The notes under the pieces: model-generated
The model's input: only the letters and a program-made list of their open reading frames with translations
What the model was told of the DNA's origin: nothing
Databases searched by the model: none
Shown: one piece after another, positions 1-7,516 of the stretch
Numbering within the stretch: the stretch's first letter is position 1
Layout of the letters: every line of letters begins with the position of its first letter
Translations under genes and position numbers: made by a program
Source of the DNA: JACQAP01 sp035275265
GTDB taxonomy: Bacteria; Pseudomonadota; Gammaproteobacteria; Burkholderiales; JACQAP01
Length of the DNA: 64,000 bases
Assembly (NCBI GenBank): GCA_035275265.1
Contig: DATENC010000029.1
Location: 1 to 64,000 of the forward strand
Direction of reading: 5' to 3'

Positions 1-150
1 CTCGCCAACTACCACTCGGCATTCGGGCAAAGCAGTTCGGTCATCCACGACCGCGTGGTCCGTGGCACGACCGCACTTTCCGTTTCACCGGGGCCGCTGG
101 CAGGGGTGCTGACACAGGTCAATGGAGTTCTGACCGCTTCGCTGCCGTAA
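1..150 (+). CDS. C-terminal end of an unidentified protein (5' partial)
   Basis: The first frame is open from base 1 to a TAA at 148-150, giving the last 49 residues of a protein that starts outside the window. It reads LANYHSAFGQSSSV at its left end and NGVLTASLP at its right end. No signature of a known family is visible in so short a piece, and there is no PEP-CTERM tail. It lies on the same strand as the polysaccharide genes that begin at 1.06 kb but is separated from them by about 900 bases of non-coding DNA, so a shared function cannot be argued. Confidence is limited to the statement that the frame is probably coding. Confidence 0.45.
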   Translation, partial: LANYHSAFGQSSSVIHDRVVRGTTALSVSPGPLAGVLTQVNGVLTASLP

Positions 151-241
151 TTCCCCACGCTTATTGAGCAGCATCCAGAGCGTTATTCCTGACCCTCCGC
201 TGCGTTTGTTACATGCCACTTTTCACAATGGATGCAAAGGC

Positions 242-259
242 GTGGTCCGAACGGATCAT
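242..259. promoter_or_regulatory. 18-bp dyad, copy a (candidate operator)
   Basis: Reads GTGGTCCG-AA-CGGATCAT, with half-sites that are inverted repeats apart from one G:T-type mismatch and the outermost base. It is one of ten copies of this dyad in the window. The next clear gene, the first ACP, lies 800 bases downstream beyond the tandem repeats, so if it was once a promoter-proximal site the repeats may have been inserted later. Confidence 0.55.
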
Positions 260-286
260 ATCTCTGCAGTTGAAAATTGATCGGCG

Positions 287-321
287 ATGTAGCACAGTAG
301 CTACATGTGTAGGTTACCTAC
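287..321. repeat. two consecutive dyads
   Basis: ATGTAGC (287-293) and GCTACAT (300-306) form a perfect 7-bp inverted repeat around six bases. GTAGGT-T-ACCTAC follows directly at 309-321 as a second perfect dyad. Two such elements within 35 bases, immediately after dyad copy a, suggest protein-binding sites or a small RNA structure. No function can be assigned from sequence alone. Confidence 0.5.
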
Positions 322-334
322 TACACTGCAACAG

Positions 335-590
335 GGCCAGATGGCCAACTCGTTTAGTTATAGCCTGTTCTACCAGGCCAAACAAAGCGTAGTCATCTGT
401 CTGTTCGCTGATTGAGAAGGTAACTCGGGCAAGATGGCCAACTCGTTAGTTAGCCTGTTCTACCAGGCCAAACAAAGCGTAGTCATCTGTTTGTTCGGTG
501 ATTGAGAAGGTAAGTCGGGCATGATGGCCAGCGCGCTAGTTATAGCCTGTTCTACCAGGCCAAACAAAGCGTAGTCATCTGTCTCTCGGT
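335..590. repeat. ~90-bp tandem direct repeat, about 2.8 copies
   Basis: Three copies begin near 335, 427 and 517. All share a core of about 37 bases that begins CCTGTTCTACCAGGCC and continues through AAACAAAGCGTAGTCATCTGT. The first two copies also share the following part containing TGATTGAGAAGGTAA, while the third diverges after the core. Within each core GCCTG and CAGGC pair around TTCTAC to make a small hairpin. Differences between copies are few, so the amplification is recent. No known repeat family was recognised. Confidence 0.85.
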
Positions 591-602
591 TGACAAGTTC
601 CA

Positions 603-636
603 GGGTACGGCCGCCAGGTCGTACCCTTGTTTTTTT
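603..636 (+). terminator. intrinsic terminator-like hairpin
   Basis: GGGTACG (603-609) and CGTACCC (620-626) form a perfect 7-bp stem with a 10-base loop, followed by TTGTTTTTTTT. On the plus strand this is a good Rho-independent terminator. No gene ends directly before it, so it may terminate a transcript crossing the tandem repeats, or belong to a remnant element. Confidence 0.6.
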
Positions 637-755
637 CGGCTCCGCTGGCGATCGTCGACACCCATTCCCACGTGATCCCCTTGTAACTGCGAACGGGGTC
701 TCATCCTCAGTTATTCCCGAATGGTCCCTGTGGGCTGAATCATTCCTTCTACGGG

Positions 756-778
756 ACCGGATCCAGCAACTATCCGGT
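756..778. repeat. 7-bp hairpin
   Basis: ACCGGAT (756-762) and ATCCGGT (772-778) are perfect inverted repeats separated by nine bases. There is no T run and no adjacent gene. It is recorded as structure inside the non-coding stretch. Confidence 0.45.
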
Positions 779-1058
779 TCAGAGCCTAGCCAATCCACCG
801 TCCCGCGGGTAGCTCTTCGGCGTAAGCCGTATGGATCATGAGTGGGCGCCTTCCGGGAAGTGCGGCCTGCATTTTCTGACGCGTAGATTCGTGTGATCCC
901 GATCATCAGGGCTGACTATGCTAAACGCCACCCCCCATTCTCGTGTTCGAACACACCATCGCGCGCTATCCCGCGCTATCTCCCCGATTTCCGCGCCCGC
1001 GCTGCAAGGGGTGACCGCGCACCCTCAATTGCAGAACTTCCATTAGGGAGACCGGATT

Positions 1059-1352
1059 TTGACCACTACCACCATCATCACCGAGCGCCTCGGCGCACTG
1101 TTCACCGAGCGCTTCCACATCGAGGTGCCGTCCGCGGATACCGATCTGCTCGAGACCGGCATTCTCGATTCGTTTCAATTTGTGGAACTGCTTTTTCAGC
1201 TCGAGCAGCATTTCGGCTTGCGCGTCAGTATCGACGACATCGACCTCGAAGACCTGCGAACCCTGGCGCGGATCGCTCGACTGGTCGAAGCCAATGGCGG
1301 CGGCGCCACCGGTCCCTTCCCCGCGCAGCCGGCATCGGGCGCAGCCAACTAA
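1059..1352 (+). CDS. acyl/peptidyl carrier protein, copy 1
   Basis: A 97-residue phosphopantetheine carrier protein. The attachment site is Ser38 in the motif LLETGILDSFQFVELL, and acidic helix II/III segments (FQLEQHFGLRVSIDDIDLED) follow, as expected of a stand-alone ACP/PCP. Translation starts at TTG 1059 with AGGGAG eight bases upstream; there is no in-frame ATG. The protein is nearly identical to the second carrier at 10249-10539. The C-terminal 20 residues are a loose Ala/Gly/Pro tail. The next gene on this strand, the polymerase/ligase at 1545, follows after about 190 bases. Its substrate is unknown; by context it probably carries an aminoacyl or acyl group destined for the exopolysaccharide. 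Confidence 0.88.
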   Translation: MTTTTIITERLGALFTERFHIEVPSADTDLLETGILDSFQFVELLFQLEQHFGLRVSIDDIDLEDLRTLARIARLVEANGGGATGPFPAQPASGAAN

Positions 1353-1544
1353 TCAGGCGAAGGGATTAGTTCCGGAACGACGCGCAAGGCACCGGATTGA
1401 AGCCAAGAGAGTGAAGAGGCGGGACAAAGCACACATGGGAGCACGAGGCAAATCTGAAGCACTCCGGGCCACGCATTTCGAGGTACACGCGATCGGCATC
1501 GCGGTACTCCGCTTCATATCAGGTCGTCGGGGAGACCTTGAACG

Positions 1545-3071
1545 ATGAGTTTTCAAAGTGCCAACATTCTTGGCGCCACCACGGATTCACCAGCACCGGC
1601 CGCCGCAGTCCAGATTACCGCCGTGTTGGCCGGAATGGCGGTGTTCGCAGGAATCGCTGCGGCAGTCATCGGCAACTGGGCTGGCTACCGCGCCATCTAC
1701 TATGTGGCTCTGCTCGTACTATTTGTCATCGGCGGTCTGGTCACGCTTACACGGAAGGATCCGTTGAGCTTTGCCTTTCTGGCGCTGATCGTCTGCTTCC
1801 CAATTGCGTCGGCGCAAATCCCGCCGGGACGTCTGAATTTGACAGTCTTTCACGCTGCCATGGCCGCACTCACGATCGGGCTGATCGGCAAAAAGCTGTC
1901 TGGTTCGTCCACGGTATTCGAGTCACTCTTCCCGACAAGGTCGCTATGGTTAGCGACCCTGTTCATCATTCCCTGCGTGGCGTTTTCCCAGTATCCGCTG
2001 TGGTCTCTGCAGGTCTTCACCTCCGAGAATTTTCTCGTCTACATTTTTCTGTTATTCGCGCTGGACCAGTTGAAACGGGAGAGAGGGTTCGAACGCCTTG
2101 TTCTGCTCCTGTCGATCGGATTGCTCGTCATGGGCATCGGCCTCTTTATCGATCACTTCCTGCACATGAACCTGAGTTTGCGGGGCAGCAATCTGAACCA
2201 GTCGACTTTGTCCGAATCCGGAACGCGGATATACCGAGCCGGGGGATTTTTTCAGGACCCGCAGAAGGCCGGTACATATCTGGCGTGCATGGTCACATTT
2301 CTGCTTCTCCTCTCCATTCGCGGCCGGTTCCGGGGCATGAAGATGCGTTATCTGGTCTGGGCCGCGATTGCCTTCAGCTTGGGCGCAGTGGTTACGACGA
2401 TTTCCCGGAGCGCAATACTGGCGTGCCTGTCGGTATCTGCGCTTACTCTTTTTCTATTCAACAAGTGGAACGCTGTTGCCAAGCTGATAATTGCGGGAGG
2501 CGCTGTGGTCGTTGCAGTTTCTGTAGCGCTGACGCCCGTGGAAACATGGTTGAACATTCTTCCCACCACGGTTGCCAAGCGTTTTGTAAATCTGCATGAG
2601 GATTTCGAAATCCGACGCAAGATCTGGTTGGATACTTGGGATATGTTTTCCGGTCACCCACTGACTGGAATCGGCGTGGGCAGCTTCAGGCCATATCTCA
2701 TCGAAACACAGCCGACAGTTTTGGACCACTACGGTCTTGGCGCCCTGGCGGGAGTTGTCTACATTCCGGATCAACCGGAAAGCGGCTATCTCAAAATCTT
2801 TTACGAAGGTGGCATTCTCGGGTCGATTGCGGCACTGCTGGTGGCCGGTGATGCGCTGAGACGAGCGATCACTCTGATCGTCAGCAAGAATGCGACCGCA
2901 GACGCCCGAACGGAGGCTATCGCCGCGCTGGCAGGCATCCTCACCTTCGCTACAACGTTCGTAACCCTGTATACCCTGAGCGACCCCAGAATAGCGGCGC
3001 TTTTTTCATTCTTTCTCGCCGTAATCCTGCATCGCTCGCTGCAGCTTACGCAGACAGCGCAGAAGGCGTAA
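1545..3071 (+). CDS. O-antigen ligase/polymerase family protein (Wzy/WaaL type)
   Basis: A 508-residue polytopic inner-membrane protein with about eleven or twelve hydrophobic segments and the Wzy_C-type periplasmic region around residues 350-420, which includes RRKIWLDTWDMFSGHPLTGIGVGSF. Members join polysaccharide repeat units from undecaprenyl diphosphate. The position, directly before a flippase and among glycosyltransferases, suits the polymerase of this exopolysaccharide. ATG 1545 is used; GGGGAGACC lies about a dozen bases upstream. Sequence alone cannot separate a polymerase from a ligase in this family, so the polymerase role is inferred from context. Confidence 0.85.
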   Translation: MSFQSANILGATTDSPAPAAAVQITAVLAGMAVFAGIAAAVIGNWAGYRAIYYVALLVLFVIGGLVTLTRKDPLSFAFLALIVCFPIASAQIPPGRLNLTVFHAAMAALTIGLIGKKLSGSSTVFESLFPTRSLWLATLFIIPCVAFSQYPLWSLQVFTSENFLVYIFLLFALDQLKRERGFERLVLLLSIGLLVMGIGLFIDHFLHMNLSLRGSNLNQSTLSESGTRIYRAGGFFQDPQKAGTYLACMVTFLLLLSIRGRFRGMKMRYLVWAAIAFSLGAVVTTISRSAILACLSVSALTLFLFNKWNAVAKLIIAGGAVVVAVSVALTPVETWLNILPTTVAKRFVNLHEDFEIRRKIWLDTWDMFSGHPLTGIGVGSFRPYLIETQPTVLDHYGLGALAGVVYIPDQPESGYLKIFYEGGILGSIAALLVAGDALRRAITLIVSKNATADARTEAIAALAGILTFATTFVTLYTLSDPRIAALFSFFLAVILHRSLQLTQTAQKA

Positions 3072-3081
3072 GGGCACTGAA

Positions 3082-4611
3082 ATGGAGACCGTAATAGACG
3101 AAGCCGGACCGCACAGGATGATCGGTCGCGCCTCGATCGTGGCTGCGGGAACGGTGTACCAGCAGGGCATTTCTTTTCTAGCTGCACTGATCGTGGCCCG
3201 TGTCATTGGGGCATCAGAGTACGGAATCTTCAATCTCGCCCGCAATCTGGTCGACCTGACTGCGATCGTGACGCGATTGGGACTCGACATAGGACTGCAA
3301 CGGTACTTTGGCGAGACCAGCGCGGCGCAAGACCATGCGTTTCGCATCGTAGTGCTCCGGCGGGTGCGTCTGTTTGCCAGCGCGTTGTCGCTGCTGACGG
3401 TCGCTGCGGTTGCGCTCGGCCTGGGCCGGGTCCTCGAGGCGAACGTCTATCACTACTCGCAGTTTGCGGAAATTCTGCTCTGTCTGGCGCTCGCCCTTCC
3501 ATTTTTTACCGATATTGCCGTTCTCGGAGGTGCATACCGCGGCATTCTGAAACTGTCTCCACCGGTAATGACGGAGTGCGTTTTGATGCCGACCGTTCGC
3601 CTGGCGTTAATTCTGATTCTTTTTGCTGCCGGATGGCGTCTCTGGGCTGTGGTTGCGGGGACCACGGCGGCGTCCATCCTGGCTTCTGTGTTTATCGCTA
3701 TTCGCGCCAGAGATGACTTCCGGGCACGCGCGCCGGCGCCGCAGGACTCGTGGACCAATGCCCTGCGCGTGGTGCGCTACTCGAGCATCCTGGCAGTGGC
3801 GGTGCTCGCTACCACGTTGACAGGCAGCATGGACATGCTGATCCTGGGTAGCTTCGCAACCGCCCAAGATTTGGGACAGTATTCGCTGGTAAAGATGCTG
3901 CTGGTTCTGATGGGGGTATTCGGAGTGGCCTTTACCAGCGGCCTCGGCACATTGGTCGCCGAACGACATTTCCGAGGTGATCCAGCTGGTGTAGTGCAAG
4001 TAATGTCTGTGACTGCCCGACTGGTTACCCTGGTCACGCTACCGATATTTGCAATTTTTCTGTTCTGGGGAGCGGAAATCGCGCTGCTCTTTGGCTCGTC
4101 ATTCTCGGTGTCGCAAGCCGTCGTAAGCTGGCTTGCCACTGGTCAGTTCGTATTGATGATCTTTGGACCCGCCGGCTGGGCTCTTTCCATGACTGGCAGG
4201 CACGTTCTCGAGGTGAAAATCCTGATCGCCGGTCTGGTGCTTTCCGCACTGTTCTGCCTGGTCGCAGTGCCCGCTCTTGGCCAGCTCGGTGCGGCGATAG
4301 CGACATGTTGTTCAATAACAGTTGTAAATCTAGTAAGGCTGCTGTTCGTTCGCCGTTCAATAGGAGTGTTCCCTTTCGGTGTTGATATCTTCGCCATCAC
4401 AGCAGCAGGAATTGGTCTCGGATGGGGCAGCGATTTAATGGTGGCGCAATTTGCCCTTTCGGCATTTTGGAGTATCGCTTTGGGCATCGGCGGCTTCGTT
4501 CTAGCCTACGGAGTCGCCGGTTGGATGTATTTTCTGAGCGACGCCGAGAAAAACGGCATGGTGAGAGCACTGCGGGACAAAGTGCGCAAGCTGTCCGCGG
4601 CCGAACAATAG
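3082..4611 (+). CDS. polysaccharide flippase, Wzx/MATE-like family
   Basis: A 509-residue membrane protein with about fourteen predicted transmembrane segments. The N-terminal region IGRASIVAAGTVYQQGISFL and the following VARVIGASEYGIFNLARNLV are typical of the polysaccharide-transport (Wzx/RfbX) branch of the MOP superfamily. It would flip the lipid-linked repeat unit to the periplasm for polymerisation by the preceding gene. The ATG lies 10 bases after the stop of that gene, so the two are almost certainly co-transcribed, and a glycosyltransferase gene follows 83 bases downstream. Confidence 0.87.
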   Translation: METVIDEAGPHRMIGRASIVAAGTVYQQGISFLAALIVARVIGASEYGIFNLARNLVDLTAIVTRLGLDIGLQRYFGETSAAQDHAFRIVVLRRVRLFASALSLLTVAAVALGLGRVLEANVYHYSQFAEILLCLALALPFFTDIAVLGGAYRGILKLSPPVMTECVLMPTVRLALILILFAAGWRLWAVVAGTTAASILASVFIAIRARDDFRARAPAPQDSWTNALRVVRYSSILAVAVLATTLTGSMDMLILGSFATAQDLGQYSLVKMLLVLMGVFGVAFTSGLGTLVAERHFRGDPAGVVQVMSVTARLVTLVTLPIFAIFLFWGAEIALLFGSSFSVSQAVVSWLATGQFVLMIFGPAGWALSMTGRHVLEVKILIAGLVLSALFCLVAVPALGQLGAAIATCCSITVVNLVRLLFVRRSIGVFPFGVDIFAITAAGIGLGWGSDLMVAQFALSAFWSIALGIGGFVLAYGVAGWMYFLSDAEKNGMVRALRDKVRKLSAAEQ

Positions 4612-4694
4612 GCCGATCCGTCGCTGATAGTCATGGCCAAGATTTTTGCGATTACGGACCAGGAGAGGAAGGAGCGTGCTATTTGAAGCATGAA

Positions 4695-5768
4695 ATGGAG
4701 CTCGGGGGCGCGATGGTCCGCATTCCGCAATCCCGACGTCGGGACACCGAAGCCGATGGCATTGCGGCCACGTTCAGGCAAGGCCGACCGCTGTCGAATG
4801 TCGGAGTCGTTGCCATTGGCCGCAATGAAGGAGAACGGCTGAAGCAATGCCTTCGCTCCGTGGTCGGAGTCGTTCGGCAGGTTGTATATGTCGATTCGGG
4901 TTCCACGGACGGTTCAGTGGAAATGGCGCGCGCGATGGGCGTCGCTGTAGTCGAGTTGGACATGCGCATTCCTTTCAGGGCTGGACGAGCACGCAACGAA
5001 GGATTCCGACGCTGCCGCGAACTTGCGCCGGATCTGACCTACCTGCAGTTCGTCGATGGAGACTGTGAAGTCCAAACAGGCTGGATCGAGAAAGGAGCCG
5101 CATTTCTTGACGCGCATCCGGACGTGGCGGTCGTCTGCGGCCGGCGACGTGAGCGGTATCCGGAACAATCCGTCTACAACATGCTTATGGACATTGAGTG
5201 GGACTCGCACCCGCTCGGCGAGGCCAGGGCCTGCGGCGGCGACGCGTTGATGCGAGTCAACGCCGTTGCGGCGACGAACGGTTATCGCACCGACCTGATG
5301 GCAGGTGAAGAGCCGGAACTGTGCATTCGCCTGCGCGCAGCCGGCTGGCGAGTCTGGTTTCTGCAGGAGCCAATGACGTTGCACGATTCGGCGATGACAC
5401 GCTTCGGTCAATGGTGGAAGCGCCAGCTGCGCAGCGGCTACGGGGCGGCACAGAATCTTGATCTGCAAGGCGCGCGGCCTGAGTACCACACGCTGCGCGA
5501 ATGGGTCAGCGCCTGGTTCTGGGGCGCAGGCATCCCGCTCGCCGTCATTGGGTTCTTCCCGTGGTGGGGCGGGTGGTCATTGGCCTTGTTGTTGCTTTAT
5601 CCCCTGCAGCTTGTCCGCCTTGCTGTGCGTGGCGGGCGTTCCTTCCGAGAGAATTGGTGGCATGCGGTATTTGTGGTGTTGGGCAAGTTCTCGAATATGT
5701 CGGGCCAGGTGAAATTTCTGATGCACCGCTACCTTGGCAAGGAATCTCGCTTGATCACATACAAGTGA
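4695..5768 (+). CDS. family 2 glycosyltransferase with C-terminal membrane segments
   Basis: A GT-A fold glycosyltransferase of about 357 residues. The nucleotide-sugar region shows GRNEGERLKQCLRSV and VDSGSTDGS, and the metal-binding acidic motif is FVDGDCEV. The acceptor-side ACGGDALM and the pair EEPELCIRLRAAGW are typical of GT2 enzymes that act on lipid-linked sugars. Two hydrophobic segments near residues 275-325 suggest membrane association. ATG 4695 was chosen; ATG 4713 (MVRIPQ) is equally possible and has GGAG 11 bases upstream. It is the third gene of the wzy-wzx transcription unit. The transferred sugar is unknown. Confidence 0.85.
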   Translation: MELGGAMVRIPQSRRRDTEADGIAATFRQGRPLSNVGVVAIGRNEGERLKQCLRSVVGVVRQVVYVDSGSTDGSVEMARAMGVAVVELDMRIPFRAGRARNEGFRRCRELAPDLTYLQFVDGDCEVQTGWIEKGAAFLDAHPDVAVVCGRRRERYPEQSVYNMLMDIEWDSHPLGEARACGGDALMRVNAVAATNGYRTDLMAGEEPELCIRLRAAGWRVWFLQEPMTLHDSAMTRFGQWWKRQLRSGYGAAQNLDLQGARPEYHTLREWVSAWFWGAGIPLAVIGFFPWWGGWSLALLLLYPLQLVRLAVRGGRSFRENWWHAVFVVLGKFSNMSGQVKFLMHRYLGKESRLITYK

Positions 5769-5889
5769 CGAACGTGAGTGAACGACAGATCCGATTTATC
5801 GCATTTGGTATGAGCGCGACCTCGGACTACGGCTCCCTGCGGGATGCCGGCACTGTCAGTTTCCGGTTTCAGTAGGAATTGGAACGATG

Positions 5890-7128
5890 CTATTGACTGG
5901 ATTCTGCGTAGCTTTTTGATTTCTCGTCGCGCTTGAGAAACTTCTTCAGCATCGATTTTCCCTGCCCGATTGCCTGGTAAATCCAATAATCGCCGAGGGA
6001 ACGAAAGACGATTATCCGCTCGTTGGAACGAATCCGATTGGCAAACCGATACTTGAAAGGTTCGGATCCAACCGTGAAGTCAAACTCCTCCAGTTCTTTC
6101 CTGATTGCATCTTCCAGAAGAAATTTAATCAATACTTCTCCCGGGGATTTGGAGGCGAACTCAACGTCGAAGGTGGGTTTGTACCAGATAAAACGACGCT
6201 GGTATTCGAAGCCAAAATGAAAAGCCAGTGGAGCCCCGTTGAACAGAACAACGTCGAATCTGAGCCAGCCATGGCGGAAAGCTTGCCTGACCAATTCCTT
6301 GTAGAAAACCTGCTGGGCCGGATCGAAGAACTGACTCGGTGAGCCCGTTTGCGCTCGCCTCGACTTGTGCTGGTCAAAAAAACTGTCCAGGTATCCCAGA
6401 ATTTCGTCTTCGCTTTCGCACTGATGAAAGCGAAGGTCCCCCGATTTCTCGAAGTACTTGGTATGCCTCTTCAGGCTGGATTTGTTTGCCGCCTGCATGT
6501 CCGCCTTTCGATCGCCCAAAATCCGCACTGGTGCTTCCGACTGAAATTCAATCATGATTCTGGCGTCGCGGCTTTCGAAATACTCAAGGGTTTGGGTCCG
6601 ATGCGGAGAATGGCTTGGGAAGTTGGAGAGTTCGATTCGATCGCATTCTGTTGAACCTGCGCGAATGTGCTCCAGCAGCGCGGGCAACGCCTTCGGAGCG
6701 TCGGCATCCGTTATGAAATCACAGTAGTCAGACGCATTGTTGATGCTTCCGATGAATCGAAGTTGGCTGCGCCCCTGGCTCACGTGCCCGTTCTCCCGGG
6801 TAATCATCATTGGCGCAATTCCAACCAGGTCGGCCCCCATGTAGGCAAGGACCACAAACAGTTCATGGGGACCGCCAAACGCCTTCCACCAGGAGACATG
6901 CCAATGAAACGTCTGGAACACACTGGAGGCCGGGCAGCGTTTCAGAAGGTTCGCCCATGCCGCTTCCAAACCCGGGAGAGCTTCCCAGCGTTGCACTCGT
7001 ATCGTACGGACTGGCGTCGTGCGATATGTCAACGCCAGTGCTTCCGTTTCCTGTGTATCCGTATCACTGATGCTCCCGGGGCGATAGGTACCGAAGCCGT
7101 TCAAGAGGGCCCGCGCTGAGTCCTTCAT
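5890..7128 (-). CDS. CelD/BcsL-FemAB-like GNAT acyltransferase
   Basis: A 412-residue cytoplasmic protein of the acetyltransferase family found in cellulose and exopolysaccharide loci (CelD/BcsL type), itself related to FemAB aminoacyltransferases. Diagnostic stretches are FQTFHWHVSWWKAFGGPHEL near residue 72, KADMQAANKSSLKRHTKYFE in the middle, and the C-terminal GNAT half with LAFHFGFEYQRRFIWYKPTF and KSPGEVLIKFLLEDAIRKEL. PEP-CTERM-linked polysaccharide loci often carry such a protein. It is transcribed against the genes on either side: it converges with the glycosyltransferase and diverges from the monooxygenase operon. The acyl donor is not known; the neighbouring carrier-protein module makes a carrier-bound acyl or aminoacyl group a reasonable guess. 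Confidence 0.8.
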   Translation of the reverse strand: MKDSARALLNGFGTYRPGSISDTDTQETEALALTYRTTPVRTIRVQRWEALPGLEAAWANLLKRCPASSVFQTFHWHVSWWKAFGGPHELFVVLAYMGADLVGIAPMMITRENGHVSQGRSQLRFIGSINNASDYCDFITDADAPKALPALLEHIRAGSTECDRIELSNFPSHSPHRTQTLEYFESRDARIMIEFQSEAPVRILGDRKADMQAANKSSLKRHTKYFEKSGDLRFHQCESEDEILGYLDSFFDQHKSRRAQTGSPSQFFDPAQQVFYKELVRQAFRHGWLRFDVVLFNGAPLAFHFGFEYQRRFIWYKPTFDVEFASKSPGEVLIKFLLEDAIRKELEEFDFTVGSEPFKYRFANRIRSNERIIVFRSLGDYWIYQAIGQGKSMLKKFLKRDEKSKSYAESSQ

Positions 7129-7516
7129 CCTAGGTCGATCCTTTCAAATACTTGCTCGCATGGACAGCCCACCGGCAATGCGAGATGGGCAAACCGGCTG
7201 TATTCACGTATGTGTGGACCTTTGCGAAGTGTGATCGGTCCGCGGATGGGCCGATCCACAAGAAGCATTTGTAGGGTACCGATACAGGTTTTCGTCGCTG
7301 GTTGCGGTCGCATGGTCCGAACGGATTATCCGAGGCGCAGTTCGGCGAGTGTGACATGCATGCTCTGTCGAGTAGATTTGGCGATGCGGCAAGGCTTGGC
7401 AGGTATGCAAGCCTGCGCCGTTGCGGGCAACGCGAGTTCGACCTCGGGTAGCGGCGCTTTGGCGCCGCGGTGCCCGCATCGTGTTGCAGTTCGATTCCTT
7501 CTTTACGCGAGTGTTC
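7129..7516. promoter_or_regulatory. divergent intergenic control region with structured leader
   Basis: This 388-base region separates the CelD-like gene (minus) from the monooxygenase operon (plus). It contains a 9-bp imperfect dyad GATCGGTCC/GGGCCGATC (7233-7256), dyad copy b (7312-7329) and three successive hairpins: AGGCTTG/CAAGCCT (7392-7414), CGTTGC/GCAACG (7419-7432) and GCGGCGC/GCGCCGC (7451-7468). The last ends about 50 bases before the ATG of the monooxygenase. No open frame here is convincing. Confidence 0.6.
7312..7329. promoter_or_regulatory. 18-bp dyad, copy b (candidate operator)
   Basis: Reads ATGGTCCG-AA-CGGATTAT. It lies 188 bases upstream of the start of the luciferase-like monooxygenase gene, the first gene of the carrier-protein operon. 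Confidence 0.6.

Larger units (their letters stand above)
151..1058. other. long non-coding stretch rich in dyads and repeats
   Basis: About 900 bases without a convincing gene. From left to right it holds one copy of the 18-bp dyad (242-259), a perfect 7-bp hairpin (287-306), a 13-base palindrome (309-321), three tandem ~90-bp repeats (335-590), a terminator-like hairpin with a T run (603-636) and a perfect 7-bp hairpin (756-778). Open frames across 460-906 exist on both strands but look like by-products of the repeats. Nothing recognisable as a transposase is present, although the mixture of repeats and hairpins would suit the remnant of a mobile element. Confidence 0.6.

Noticed and set aside
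242..259. The 18-bp dyad as a sigma-54 promoter element
   Set aside because: I looked between several dyads and their genes for TGGCAC-N5-TTGC and found no convincing match, so I cannot claim RpoN promoters although PEP-CTERM systems can use them.
460..906. 148-codon open frame on the minus strand across the tandem repeats
   Set aside because: It runs through the repeat units and the terminator hairpin, has no ribosome site and repeats the same peptide with frame changes; no family pattern. It is more likely a by-product of the repeats.
906..917. CAGGGCTGAC string shared between 906-916 and 35924-35934
   Set aside because: Eleven bases without symmetry or consistent position relative to genes; chance cannot be excluded.
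31..1058. IS110-type bridge-RNA region or group II intron remnant at the left edge
   Set aside because: Hairpins and repeats are suggestive, but no transposase, maturase or recognisable end sequence was seen.
4422..4694. Longer N-terminus for the first family 2 glycosyltransferase
   Set aside because: The upstream part overlaps the flippase gene in another frame and reads as arginine-rich shadow sequence.
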